Of a stretch of DNA of 64,000 nt, positions 37,444 through 50,053 are shown piece by piece. Both the position numbers and the translations under genes were made by a program. Within the stretch, counting starts at the first letter, position 1. Each line of letters starts with the position of its first letter. The stretch lies in NCBI GenBank assembly GCA_030407005.1, contig JAUDYN010000008.1, forward strand, positions 372,001-436,000, in the 5' to 3' direction. A model generated the notes under the pieces. That model saw nothing but the letters and a program-made list of their open reading frames with translations, did not search any database and was not told where the DNA came from. This stretch comes from Desarmillaria ectypa (taxonomy: Eukaryota; Basidiomycota; Agaricomycetes; Agaricales; Physalacriaceae).

Positions 37444-37940
37444 TGTTAGGAATCCGGCTAATTTGACTAAGTACGATCCTGTAGTACTAGTTCAAGAACT
37501 ATGCCGAAAGCGAATGTAGAATAATGAGTTCAGTTTTACCAAGAAGGCTCCGACCGAGAGTTTAGCAAGCGCTAGGCGTAGCTAAGAAGATCCGAAAAGC
37601 ACTTGGCATAGTCGGTAAGCGAGATGTTCGGCAAGCGCTTGGCGTAACCGACCTCTTTCACTTAGGTTCACACTAGGTCGTGGAGTTCAAGAAGTAAAAA
37701 TTAGATTGAATCTTGGGCATACTACGATACTCGAATATATATTGTACTTGAGTGAAGGTTCTGGAAGATGATAGTCACAAGAATATACTGGAAGAGTATC
37801 GAAGAAGGTAGAAGAAGAAGGAAAAAGAAAGAAAAAGAAAGAAAGGAGAAATAATGAAAATTATATAATTATTCGTGATAATTGGTACAGTAAGTGGTCG
37901 GTGACTGTTGACTAATGTTACCTGACTGATATCCATAACA
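37444..37940 (+). mobile_element. Solo LTR with 5-bp target-site duplication
   Basis: It begins TGTTAGGAATCC and ends CCATAACA, a 497-bp LTR with TGTTA/TAACA ends. It is flanked on both sides by GCTGC (37439-37443 and 37941-37945), a perfect 5-bp duplication. No internal retrotransposon sequence remains, so this is a recombination-derived solo LTR. It carries three variants of the 15-mer CAAGCGCTAGGCGTA (about 37568, 37598, 37632) and an AT-rich TATA-like stretch near 37733. It sits inside a degenerate minus-strand gene region. Confidence 0.85.
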
Positions 37941-37945
37941 GCTGC

Positions 37946-38464
37946 TACGACTGTCATTGCTTCTCACAGTGAGCATCGAGGTCGGTAGGAGTAGTTTACT
38001 TCTATTTACCTGAGCTGTATCAAGCGGAGATGGCCAATCAATCCAGTGTTCCAAATTGGGGAGTATCGTTTCTCGTGTCGATACGGAAGGAGGGCGTAAA
38101 ACAAGGTAAGCTTATACGAACCGCCCTTGAGTGCCAATGAAGGAAGGGGACGAGGAAAATCGCCAGATAGGGTGGATAGGGGTCAAGAACGACGGTGAAT
38201 GACCGGCCTCGTGCAGCAGATTCCAGAATAAATATCCCTCACCTCACCCGTATACCTATCTCTTCCTGACGCTCCAAAAGTCTTCGTAATAGGCATGTAC
38301 AGCTTCCCGGCTGGCGCTGCTGAGGTCAACTTTCCGCACCATCTCTTCTGAGATAACAACGATGACGGGATGTGTTTGAAGACATTGGACCAAAACGATG
38401 TCTGTATATAAGATGGTAGGAAGCGGGTACTGGCGGTGATACGGCGGAGGGCCTTGCTAAGCAA
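37946..38464 (-). pseudogene. Degenerate coding remnant next to the solo LTR
   Basis: A 93-codon frame at 38183-38464 (TFGASGRDRYTGEVRDIYSG near its end) and a piece at 37985-38054 (EHWIDWPSPLDTAQ) look coding-like on the minus strand, but they are separated by stops and frame changes. They may be the 5' portion of the gene whose kinase-like end lies at 36.7-37.1 kb, split by the solo LTR. I do not recognise the family. Confidence 0.3.
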
Positions 38465-38963
38465 CAGTTTGATAAGTATATCACCGGACTCTCATTATGA
38501 CCCTGAAACGCCTGCAGGGAGGCCTTTCAACATGGCTGGTCATATAGCGTATACGAACATGATTCCGGTTGCATCACCCTAACAACAGCATGTCATGCAG
38601 TTCAAAACTCATGTAGTCTAGTAATGGACCCGGTTAGGGAACAATCAGCAGGGACGATTTTGGTGGTTTTCAGCGAGGTGTGAAGTTGCTTTTGCGCTTG
38701 TTGTCCGGGTCTTTCTTTGCCAGCTATGTTGTTCGTTGTCATTCACGTTTGTTGTCCTAGATTCTTGAATATATACAAAACATTTTCAAAACAATAGGTA
38801 TTGTAACTGTCTACGTTGTAGTAAGTATACGGCGGTGTCAAGAAAAGCATAGAGCAAATCGAGGAAAAGATAGCCATCAAATAAAGAAAGACAACAAGGA
38901 AATCCATATCGCCGCCGCTACGCGGTAGTCGCAGCCTTCTTACTCATAGCGAAATTAGTAACT
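38465..38963. other. Interval without a supported gene
   Basis: This is the 3' flank of the F-box-like gene. Only short frames are present and nothing is recognisable. Confidence 0.4.
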
Positions 38964-40231
38964 TCACTTTGCAATAACACGTACTTGTAAAAGCACATTG
39001 CTCTTAACCACACACAAGGGCATCATCCTCCCAATCACGGCACGCTCCTCCTTCATCCTGTCGGCAGACCAATCCGGTACGTGCAACACTATCACCACCT
39101 TCTTTAGAGCAAGTGCTGAGTGACACAGCAAAGCGTCAATCGGTCCCAGATCCATCATGTCAGTGCATTGGTCCGACCCCATCAGAATCCTCAGCTTGAA
39201 AATTCTCAAGCTCGATATTCGCCGATCATTGGCAGGGACGAGGAGCGTCTCCAGGCATCGACATATATATAACGATACTTGTATAGGATTCCCTACCCCA
39301 AGACCATGGCTTATTGTCAGCGCACGCAAGGAGCTATTCAAGCCGAAATCTATGGGTGGGAGGAGTTCCAAGTCTTGATAGACAGATATCAGAGAACAGC
39401 GTGCCAGCCGAAGAGACAGATACTCACCGCAAGAAAGCAGAGGGATATTCAACACAGGCAAAGCCGTACCAGCCTTTCGCAAAATCTCTCTGAGCTGGGG
39501 CATCGTTCGTTGGGTGATGTAGGAGATGACGAGCACGTGAGGTCGTCGAGATGGACGTGCTCGTCTAGCATGATAGAAAAGGGGTAAAGCTGCCCTCCCC
39601 TGCCAGTAAAAACCTTTTTTTGCGCCCACTGAACATCCGAAGTGAATATCTTTCCCTTCATGGGAGCCATGACAGTAACTTCTCTGGCTCTGACGGTCCT
39701 TACCGACGAACATCGCGTTAAAAGCTGTGCGACGTCCGTGATAGTGCGGAAGACGGGATAACTGAGGCTGATAGACGTAGCTCCGGAGCGTCCTGAGATG
39801 CTACCAACAAGCTGGAGGAACTTCTCGTATGCATCATCGTCAAGATGGGAAAGGTTGAGGCTATGAATGTCGAGATGCCCCATCATACCCTCTGTGAAGT
39901 GGTCAAAGATCGCCGGAAGGGAGAGATGCAGGCCCTGGGGACTCGTATTCATCGACTCCCAGAATGGCGGGCCATACGATCCTGAGAGTGTGAGGTTTTT
40001 GAGACGGCGAGGAATCTGTGGGCTCGACGACGTGAGGAGTGCTGCGAGGCGTTCGTGATTATGATAAGTGACGCGTATATCGTCCCAGTAAATGGGATTG
40101 AGCTTGTCGCGCCAGGACTTGGAGGCACTGCGAAATACTCCAACAATGTCGTGGTCTGCGTGACTGAGTACTTCCATTACGAGCTCTGCAGTGAACGATT
40201 GCGACTCCCCACGGATGGTGACAGATGCCAT
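38964..40231 (-). CDS. F-box-like/LRR-type protein
   Basis: Four exons (39537-40231, 39428-39489, 39297-39373, 38964-39248) splice in phase to 372 residues. The N-terminus (SFTAELVMEVLSHADHDIVG, then FRSASKSWRDKLNPIYW) looks like an F-box, the Skp1-binding motif of SCF ubiquitin ligases. The rest has repeated leucine-rich strands (LKNLTLSGSYG, LDIHSLNLSHL, LRALTISHGLG), typical of the large agaricomycete F-box families. An apparent frameshift near 39530 disappears when a 47-bp GT-AG intron is removed. The ATG at 40231 is preferred over one at 40357, because an intron (GTACGT...GGCAG) seems to lie in the leader just before it. The target is unknown. Confidence 0.7.
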
Positions 40232-42018
40232 AGCTGCCAGTACCAAAGTCAGACACAAAAATCCGCACAATGGAAGAACTACGTACCTGGATCGTTGCGC
40301 AGGGACTTTGGGGAATGAAGTATGTAGAAGAAAGAATGAATGGAACGATTGAATCAAGGAGGGAAAGCCGGCATCTGCATCATGGTCCTTTTGAAGACTC
40401 TTCTAGAATGAAATTTGACTTCAAACTCAGAAATTGGTAGAGGCTGCATATTACGGCCCACTCATCGTTCTTCAAGGCCCTTGGAGGAACGGAATACCCT
40501 CATTTTGCGGGTCTGCCGCTAGATCGCATGTGGGAAAATGTGTTATTTTACCATGAAGTACCACGAAATAACAGCAGAGATGTCACGGTATGCTTTTCAT
40601 ATATAAAACGTGACAGAAATTTGCCCATAAAAAGTCAGAAGTTCGAGATCTTGAAACCACCAACAAACCGCTGGTGACTGAACCTTGTTCCCCAGCCGTT
40701 ACGAAGGAGGTGGCAGAAATGTGTAAAGAATGGTATGACGTACATTTTCATCAACCGTGCCATAATAGAACTACATTAGGATGGTTTGAGTAGAACGGAT
40801 TCTCTTGGAAGCCTGGGAACTTCTTGAATGTCCTTCAAACATGTGTGTTCTGTTACCCGGTTGCTGGAAGGTGAGGCGTTGTGTCGTAGGTCCTTATGTA
40901 GGGGCATAAGCACACGTCTAGATTGAAAGCAGTCCCTCGAGGAGAATAGTCGCTAGTTTCGCTGAGGCGGTTTGAGGTTACTGGCCCTTCAGGCTTCCTT
41001 TCGGCTTCTCGCGTTTCTTCTTCCATCCCGCTCCCGCCTCACACACACCTCGCCGAGTTACATAAGTATTTTGTCTCGTCTTTCGTGAGGGAGTAGTGTA
41101 CTATACCATCCAGCCTAGCACCTGTAATGTTGTGAGATAGAAAAATTCTGACAAAAATGCTAGTCACTATCATGAAAAGCTAGCCAATGAAAGCTGTTGC
41201 TGGGACTGCAGGCAAAAACCCAATGATGGTAGTGCCTACTTTCCGTATTTCCCTATGGCAAGACGACTTCCAAGGTGCCTGCAAGTGAGTGAGGTACGTA
41301 ATCGTAACGAAAGCTAAGTATTTTTGGAGTATTTTGCGACACTTTATTTCGCCTATTAATGCTACAAACCTGCATAATGAAACTACGGCAGTCAGGACCC
41401 AGACAATTGATCTCGCTTACAATAAATTCATAGTGGAGTGTAGCAGAGTCCAAAGTTAGGAAGAAAGAAGGCCCACTGATGACGCTGACGATGCCGTGAA
41501 GCGAAAGAAAACTCAAACCTGTCATTCCCGATATGGAGATTTTGTGATTGGGCCAAAACCTCGCAGTCGTAGGAGTGTATAAAGTGATGATTGTACCTGA
41601 ATGTGGCACTTGTGAGATTTTTTTTCCAAGTTCCCGCCAATAAGTTTTATGCTACGTAAAGTAACCGAGTGCATACTGCCACCTGCGTTTCGGGACCTGC
41701 CGCATCTTCCCCTTGCTACTGACGGTGATTATGTACAAGTTGATTCTTTGCTTTGGTTCCGCGCATAAGTTCAAGGCCTTTCTGTAAATAGACATTGGGA
41801 TACCTGTCTTAAGCCATTGTGCTTGGTCCATTAGCTCCGACTCGAGCGGCTGTTCCCACAATGATTTACATCTCCCCATCTTCCTTTCCTTTGAAAACTC
41901 AGAGGAAGAGAGATAGTGATACTATGTGAAATTTGCTATATGTTTTCTTTTTTCAAAATTCAATCTGGAGGATTTTATTCTGAGTGTTCTAACTTCTCTG
42001 ACCATGCTATTGATCAAC
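40232..42018. other. Interval before the retrotransposon block
   Basis: The first 200 bp are the F-box gene promoter and leader. A 118-codon minus-strand frame at 41253-41609 (TIITLYTPTTARFW, then a hydrophobic stretch FLSLHGIVSVISGPSFFLTL) looks coding-like but unsupported. The sequence GCTGTTGCTGGGACTGCAGGC at about 41190 resembles a short motif also seen near 19046 and 29110. Confidence 0.35.
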
Positions 42019-42413
42019 TGTTAGGGCCCAGTCCTAGCACATGATCTTGGGACTTTTACATCACTCTGAGCTGTCTCATGTTCAGACAATCACTCATGGT
42101 AGAGGATGGTTCAGTCTTTAGATGTGTGCAGTAAGAGGTGTATGAATTAAGTTTAGTCAAAAGATAGAGAGTATGTACAAAACCACTCTACTTATATACT
42201 GAAAGTATGGGTTTATTAATAACTGAAATGATCAGGTCCATGTGTGAGATGGGAGGAAGTCAGATGACTGAGGTCCAGTAATGATGAGGCTTTTAGAAAT
42301 AGATGGAGTCCTTGTGGATTGATAAGATTGAGAGGGTGTGAACAGTTGGATATGGATGAAATGCATAAGCATTCTGACATGAAATTGATAAGATGAATGG
42401 AAAAATCATAACA
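42019..42413 (-). repeat. 3' LTR of element A
   Basis: It begins TGTTAGGGCC and ends TCATAACA, 395 bp. In element orientation a TATATAAG box is present (CTTATATACT on the plus strand near 42192). The polypurine tract (minus-strand AAGGGGGTAA) abuts it at 42414-42423, confirming which end is 3'. Confidence 0.8.
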
Positions 42414-42445
42414 TTACCCCCTTGTTAAAGCAGTCATCCTGACTG

Positions 42446-45035
42446 CTAAGGTTCTTCTTCAGGGGTGTCAAGTTGTGATTCAGCTTGACTGATCCAGTAC
42501 TGATCAATCAAGTTTTTCCAGATTTCTTTGTCAGGATTGATGATCCATTTCTGGTATCCATCCTTGCATTGAGTGAGGTATACAATATCACCATTTTTGG
42601 AGTATTCATGATCCAGTATTTTGACCACCATCTTGTCTTTGGTTATGATTTTTATGTCATATAAGGCTTGGTTAATGTTGGTCTCATATTCTGCAATCGC
42701 TTCCTTCATGTTTTCCATCTCGGTTTCTCAGACCCATGAGCTATATTCTCTGGTCCAGCCCTTCCATTTGACTAGATAGTCTGTGACTTCCTTAGATAGT
42801 TGTCCTTGTTTAGCATGTACTTGCTGGGTACAAGAGTCTAGGACTTCCTCAATTTCATATTCCTCCTGACCATTGACAAGATCTGGAGGAGGAGGTGGTG
42901 GTTGTTGTTGATTAGGGAATGAGGGCGCAATGTAAGGAGTTAACAGTTTTTCATTGAATCTTGGGTGTATTTTCCAATGGGGTGGCAGCTTTAGTTTGTA
43001 TGCTGCTGCACCTGACTTCTCAATGATCTCAAATGATCCTGTTCATTTATCATCAAGTTTCTTTTTTGGTCATGGGAGGTGAAGGTTGGCAGTGTCAAGC
43101 CAGACCTTATCACCAACTTGATATTCTCAAGATAACTGTTTTCATTTGTTATATTGCATCTTCATTTGCATTGCTGCCTTCTCCAATGCATTATGCACTT
43201 CTTTATAGACTTGAGCCATGTTTTCTGTGAATTCGATGGCCATGGGGTTTATGAACATGGTTTTCTGGATAGAATCAGGAATTAGACGAGAATTTCATCT
43301 GTACAAAGTCATGAAGGGACTTTTTCTGGTTGCTGAATGTATGCAGTTATTATAGGTGAATTCAGCAAGGAGTAACCATTTGACCCAGTTGGTTTGTCTA
43401 TGATTGACAAAAATATGGAGATATTTTTCAATCTCTTGGTTGACTTGTTCTGTTTGTCCATCAGTCTGGGGATGATAAGCAGTGGATGCATTTTGAGTGA
43501 TATCTAGTATCTGATAGAGTTCTTTCATGAAGGAGGACATGAATTGTGGTCCTTGATTTGAAATAACTACCTGCAGCATTCCATGTTTCACATAGACATG
43601 GTCTCAAAGAATGCGAGCCCATCCTTTGGCAGATAACTCCTTGTGGCATGGAATTAGGAGTATCATTTTCAAGAATTGGTCTACCACTATGTATCCCTCT
43701 GATTCCAGGAAACCGGTGATCATATCAACAGAGATATGAGTCCAAGAGGCATTGGGAATTGTATTTGGGTGTAAGGGGGCAGCTTTAGCATGAGTATCAC
43801 TTTTTGTCCTTTGACATGTTTCACAACCTTTAATATATATCTCAATGTCCTTCTTTATCTTGGGCCACCAGTATTCTCACAATATTAGTTCTTTGGTTTT
43901 GGTGATCCCTGGATGCCCTGCAGTGATATGATTGTGGAATTGTGCAATGATTTCTCCATGGAGGAGTGCATCTTGGGGAATATAGATGCATCCATCATAC
44001 CATAGTAATTCATCTGATTTCATGATTCCTCATTTATGATTAAGGGATTTTTCAATCCCTTGGTCCCATTGTTTCTTCTGTCTGGTTGCATCTCTTATAC
44101 ATGTTGTTCATTCTTCAGTGGTAGGCAGTATTAATGCCTGAAAATGTTCAGGAGAGAGGACAACTATATCTTGATTATCCTCTTTTCCTTGGTCATGATC
44201 ATCCCATCTACTGAGCAGGTCAGCCCTTTTGTTAGTGATTCCTGCTTTGTGCTGAAGGGTAAAGTGATATTCGGCCAACTCAGTGACCCACTGAGCTTGT
44301 CGGCAGTTCAGTTTTTGGGGTTTTTGAAAATACTGGAGGTTTTGATGATTGGTCCAGATTTCAATTGTCTTCTTAATGCCCATGAGATAATATCGCCATT
44401 CTTCTAAGGCTAACATGATGGCCAGCAATTCTTTGTCATAGATCTTATAATTGCATTTGGTGACTGGCCTCCATTTGCCATTCTGTTCCTGGCTTAGGAC
44501 AGCACTGATGGCTCTGTCACTAGAATCTGCCTCTACTTGGAATTTTCCTTCATCAGAGAGGATCATTAGAACAATGTTTGTGGTCATCAACCTTTTGAGT
44601 TGTGAAAACACTTGTTCTTGATCTGTTCCCCAAGTCCAGTCTACCTTCTTGGTTAACTGAGTGAGAGGTCATACAATTTTGGAATAATTGCAGATGAATT
44701 TTTGATAGAAGTTCATAAATCCTAAGAAGGATTGAAGTTCCTTCTTCTTTATTAGAGTGGGCCATTCCATGATTCCAGTGACTTTGACAGGATCCATGCA
44801 GATGGCATCCTCACTGATGATCACTCTGAGGTATTCAGTTTTGAGTATTTCAAATTCGCATTTTTCTGCTTTGAGAAACAATTTATTTTCTCATAGACAT
44901 TGGAGGACTTGTCGAACAATGATTTGGTGAATATAAGAATGTCATCAAGGTAAATGGTGACTTTTCCTCCTGTGATAAGGTCCTTGAAAATGTTGTTCAT
45001 CATCCACTGGAATGTGGCTGGTGAATTTATATATT
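42446..45035 (-). pseudogene. Element A pol, 3' part (RT end, RNase H, integrase, chromodomain)
   Basis: In coding order: the end of RT with YLDDILIFTKSL (about 44920-44960) and LGFMNFYQKFI; RNase H/connection with YEIYDKELLAIMLALEEWRY and TNHQNLQYF (44108-44611); the H2C2 zinc region; the integrase core with QVVISNQGPQFM and NQEIEKYL (43295-43591); and a C-terminal region with a chromodomain-like WKGW stretch and VVKILDHEYS (42446-42900). The integrase DRG motif reads NQG. Frames change and TGA stops interrupt it at many conserved arginine positions. RT is cut at NSPATFQW by element B. Confidence 0.8.
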
Positions 45036-45451
45036 TGTTATGGTCTTGTCTATCACGTGACTTGGAATGTAAGCTTTGGTCTCTCAAGCTGCTTCACGTT
45101 TGGGCAGTCACTCATTTTAGAGACTTGGGCTAGGTCTTTGGTGTGTGGATAGAAAGTGTATGATTGTAATTTAGTCGAAAGATAGAGTACAATGGTGAAG
45201 TTTACTCTACTTATATACTGTAAGTATAGCATTATATTTAGATGAAACGGTATAGTCCATGCTGGAATGGGGTCAAAGTAAGGTGGATCCAGAAGGATCA
45301 TGGTCCAATAGGAAGAGTATAGGGTGTCTTTGTGTGAAAACAAGGGTTAAAACCAGTGAAAGTCTTAATATGAGGTGAGAACTGTGGTGGATTAGATAGA
45401 TGAGTCATGGATATGACTTGGATAAGATAAGATAATGGAAAAATCATAATA
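45036..45451 (-). repeat. 3' LTR of element B
   Basis: 416 bp, TGTTATGGTC to CATAATA, followed by the polypurine tract in minus-strand sense (TTACCCCCTTG on the plus strand at 45452). It contains a minus-strand TATATAAG box near 45215. Confidence 0.88.
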
Positions 45452-45479
45452 TTACCCCCTTGTTAAAGCAGTCATTCTG

Positions 45480-48400
45480 ACTGCTAAGGTTCTTCTTCCA
45501 GGGAGTCAAGTTGTGATTCAATTTGACTGATCCAGTACTGATCAATCAGCATTTTTCATAAGTCTTTGTCTGGATTGATGATCCATTTGGTGTATCCATC
45601 TTTTTGTTTGGCAAGATATGCTATGTTGCTGTTGTCAGAGTGTTCATGGTCTATGATCTTGACCACTACTTTGTTCTTGGTTACAATTTTGGGAGTGTAT
45701 ATGGCATAGTTTATGCTAGCCTGGTACTCTTTGATTGCTTCCATAGCATTCATCATCTCAGTTTCTCTGACCTAGGAATTGTGTTCCCTGGTCCATCCTT
45801 TCCACTTTACTAGGTAATCTGTGACTTCTCTAGATGGTTGTCCTCTTTTCAAGCATACTTTTTAAGTGTATGAGTCCAAAACTTCTTCTATTTTGTATTC
45901 CTCTTGACCATCAACAAGGTCTGGTGGAGGAGGTGGCAGTTGTTGTTGATTGGGGAATGATGGCACAGTATAAGGTGTCAATAGTTTTTTGTTGAACCTG
46001 GGATGTATCTTCCAATGAGGTGGCAGCTTCAGCTTGTATGCTGTTGCCCCAGACTTTTTGATGATCTTGAACAGTCCTGTTCATTTATCATTGAGTTTTT
46101 TCTTTGGACAGGGAAGATGAAGGTTGGTGGTGTCAAGCCAGACCTTATCACTGATTTGATATTCCTGAGGTGCTTGTTTCTTCTTGTCATATTATGCCTT
46201 CATTTGTGCTGCTGCCTTTTCTAGCATGTTGTGGACCTCCTTATGGACTTTGGCCATTGTTTCAGTAAAGTCTATGGCTGCCAGGTTTGCAAAATTAGTC
46301 TTTTGAATAGACTCAGGAATGAGATGAGGATTTTGCCCATATAGGACCATGAAGAGACTTTTGCCAGTCACGGAATGGATTCAGTTGTTGTGGGCGAATT
46401 CAGCAAGTGGTAGCCAGGCTACCCAGTTGGTTTGTCAATAGTTGACAAAGATACAAAGGTAGTTTTTAACCTCCTGGTTGACTCTTTCTGTCTGTCCATC
46501 AGTCTGTGGGTGATATATGGTGGATGTGTTTTGTGCGATGTTCAGTATTCAGTAGAGCTCTTTCATGAAGGTTGATACAAACTGTGGTCCTTGATCTGAG
46601 ATGACCACTTGCAGCATACCATGCTTGGTGTAGACATGGTTGTGGAGCATTAATGCCCATCCTTCTATGGATAATTCTTCATTGTATGAAATGAGAATTA
46701 TGTTCTTTGAGAATCAGTCAATGATGACCAATAATGTGTCAAATCCTTCAGATTTGGGAAGTCTGGTGACTATATTGACCAAGATATGTGTTCAGGGACT
46801 ATCAGGGATCATATTAGGATGAAGAGGTGCTGCCTTGGCATGAGTGTCACTCTTCATTTGTTGACAAGTTTCACATCCCTTGATATAGGCTTTCACTGTC
46901 TGCTTCATTTTTGGCCACCAATACTCTCATAATACAAGTTCTTTGGTCTTAGCAATTCCTGGATGTCTGGCAGTGATGTGATCATGATATTGAGTGATAA
47001 TTTCACTGCAAAGTGAAGGGTCTTGGGGAATATAGATCCTTCCATTGTACCACAGGATTTCATCTTCCTGAGTGATTCCTTGTTCGTGATTGAGGGATTT
47101 CTCTATCCCTTGGTCCCATTGCATCTCTTATATACATGAGTCATTCCTCAGTAGTAGGCAGTATTAATGCCCAAAAGTGTTCAGAGGAAAGCACAATGAC
47201 ATCTTGATTGTCTTCTTTCCCCTGATCATGATCGTCTCATTGGCTGAGCAGATTGGCCTTTTTGTTTGTGATTCCAGCTTTGTGTTGAAGGACAAAGTGG
47301 TACTCAGCTAGTTCAGTGACCCACTGAGCTTGTTGGTGATTCAACTTCTGGGGTTTCCAGAAGTACTGAAGATTTTGATGATCTGTCCAGATCTCAATGG
47401 TTTCTTTGATGCCCATGAGGTAGTGATGCCATTCTTCTAAGGCAAGCATGATTGCCAGCAACTCCTTATTGTAGATCTCATAGTTGCATTCGGTAACTGT
47501 CAATGCTTTGGATATGAACATGACAGGTTGCCATTTGCCATTCTATTCTTGACTCAGAATGGCTCCAATGGCCCCATCACTAGTATCAGCCTCTACTTGG
47601 AATTTTCCTTCATCAGAGGGAATGGTTAGGACAACATTGTTGGTCATCAATTTTTTAAGTTGAATAAACACCTGTTCTTGTTCTGATCCCCATGTCCAGT
47701 CTACCTTTCCAGTTAACTGGGTAAGGGGACATACAATTTTTGAGTAATTGTGAATGAACTTGCAATAGAAATTTGTGAACCCTAAGAATGATTGGAGTTT
47801 CTTCTTTTTTGTGGGAGTGGGCTATTCCATGATTCCAGTGACTTTGACAGGGTCCATTCAGATGGCATCTTCACTGATGATGACTCCTAGATACTCTGTT
47901 TCCAGTACCTTGAACTCACACTTCTCAGCTTTGAGGAACAATTTGTTTTCTCAGAGATGTTGTAAAACTTGCTGAACTATGATTCGATGTTCAGACAGGG
48001 ATTTGGTGAATATCAAGATATCGTCAAGGTATATGGTTACTTTTCCTCCTGTGATTAAATCCTTGAAAATGTCATTCATCATCCACTGAAATGTGGCTGG
48101 TGAATTGGTAAGACCAAAGAACATAACCATGGGCTCAAAGAGTCCTTGATTAGTTCTGAATGCGGCCTTTTCTTCATCTCCATCTCGGATTCATACATTA
48201 TTGTATCCCCATCGAACGTCTAATTTGGAGAAGTATTTTGCTCCTCATAACTTGTCAATGAGTTTAGAGATTAGGGGAAGTGGATAATGATTCTTGATCA
48301 TCAGTTCATTCAGTTTTCAGTAATCCTGAACAGATCATAGGAAGCCATCCTTTTTCTTGACAAAGAAGAAAGGAGAGGCAAAAGGGGATTTGGAAGGTCA

Positions 48401-50053
48401 AATCCTTCCAGAGTCAAGATTTTCGTCGAGGAACTTGTCAAGTTATTCCTGTTTGTTTCAGTTGAGCAGGTAGACTTTGCAGTCTAGCATGGATTTAGCA
48501 TTGGGAACTAGCTCAATGGCATGGCCCCAGGGTCTTCATTCAGGTAGGTCATCAAAACTTTCTTTTGAAAATAAATCTCTAAAGCTTTGGTACTGAGAAG
48601 GTACTAGCTCCTTGAAGGTCTGTTTTGGTTTTTCAGCATTTGTGGCTGCTGCTAGTTCATTTGCATGGTGTATTGCTCAAAGAATAATTTCTTCTTGCAT
48701 ATTCACCACAAGAATGGTCTCCCCTTCTTCGAGCTCTTCATCCCATCTATCTTCTTTGTTGGAGTCAGAAAGGGTGAAATGGTTTTTTATGCAATGGCAT
48801 CGTCCAAATGTCAGGGTTCCCACTTTCCAATTGATGAAGGGGTTATGGTGTTTAAGCCAGTCATGGCCCAAGTATACTGTCTTGGAGCCTAAGTCCATGA
48901 CCATGAGGTCAATTCATTCAACGTGATCTCCGATAGTCATGCAAAGTTCCATAAATTCTGTTACATTGCCTGCCTTGTTGCAGGTTCCATCTGCATTGTA
49001 TACAGGTATGGGGGAGGTGGCTTTTTGGGTATCCAACAATGCATGGGTTGTCAGGGTCTTCTTTCCCATACAGGGCAAAAGCTGGATATCCACCAAGAAG
49101 TCTCAACCTGAGCTCTTGGTTCTGTGGATATACCAGATCAGTTCATGAAGTTCATAGAGCTGCTTGTGTGCAAGGCTCTCTTCAGTGTTTAAACTCTGGA
49201 TGAGTTCATTGGTTATCTCTCCAAGTTGTTTGGGATGGATCCAAGTGGAGAGAATGGCTTTGGCAACTGCCAAGTTCTTGAAACTGCAAATGGCATGCAG
49301 AGTCCAGTTGATCCTGAATGGTTTGTACCATACATGATCATGTGCCTCCATAATTGGCAGGACTTCAGGATTCGGTACCCCCTTGTTATGCAGAATTTCG
49401 GTTCTGGACTGTTTTGCTTTCCATTGTAGGAAGGCCATGTCATCCTCTTCATCTGGTACTTTGATGATGGTTATGGTTCTGTTACCTAGCCCCCTCTTTA
49501 CCGCCTGGGCACTAGCAGCTTCCCCCTGTTCTTTGGCTTGGGTTGCTTTTGGAACCTGAACAATCCCGAGAGGGGATTGAACTCGGCTTGAGGCTTCCAA
49601 GGTTCTGCTTCTACTATCAGTTCCAGCAGAGTACTGGGCTTTTGCATCTGGGGCAAATCTCATCAGCATTACCTGCAGCACCACTACTAGCTGTTCTCTC
49701 ACCAGTTCAGATAGCACATGGCCCCAATCCTGGCCTTGGTGAGAGGCACTCTCCTAGTCTTCTGCCAACCCTGGCAAGGCTGGTGGACTTGCCTCCTGAC
49801 TCATCAGGAGTACTGAGCTTTTTGGACTTCTGAGAGGCCCAAGGGCATCTTGCCTACTAGTCTCCATCTGTGGTTTTACCTGCATATCTGGTGAGTTCTG
49901 CAGTGTGGGCTCAGTGGACTTCATGGCAGTGCCAGCACCACCTGGCAAATCCTGCACCTCATCAGGGGCTCAGGATTCACTATAGATTATTGTGTCAGCT
50001 TCTTTCAGGAGTGTGACATACCTGTTCGTGTTTGATTCTTTGAGGGTCTTCAG
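45480..50053 (-). pseudogene. Element B pol (protease to chromodomain)
   Basis: In coding order: linker (49103-49717, with IIKVPDEEDDMAFLQWKAKQ); protease region (about 48900-49100) whose active-site loop is deleted, LLD joining directly to TQKA; RT (about 47700-48480) keeping YLDDI near 48020; RNase H (47237-47521, NYEIYNKELLAIMLALEEW); H2C2 and integrase (about 46300-47000); chromodomain tail (45480-45960). Many TGA stops replace arginines, for example in the Q-D-Y-R-K motif near 48315 and in the N-H-R-Q-T motif near 46440. It is non-functional. Confidence 0.82.

Noticed and set aside
39480..39540. Frameshift in the F-box-like gene
   Set aside because: A 47-bp GTGCTC...CTCAG intron restores one continuous frame through all four exons.
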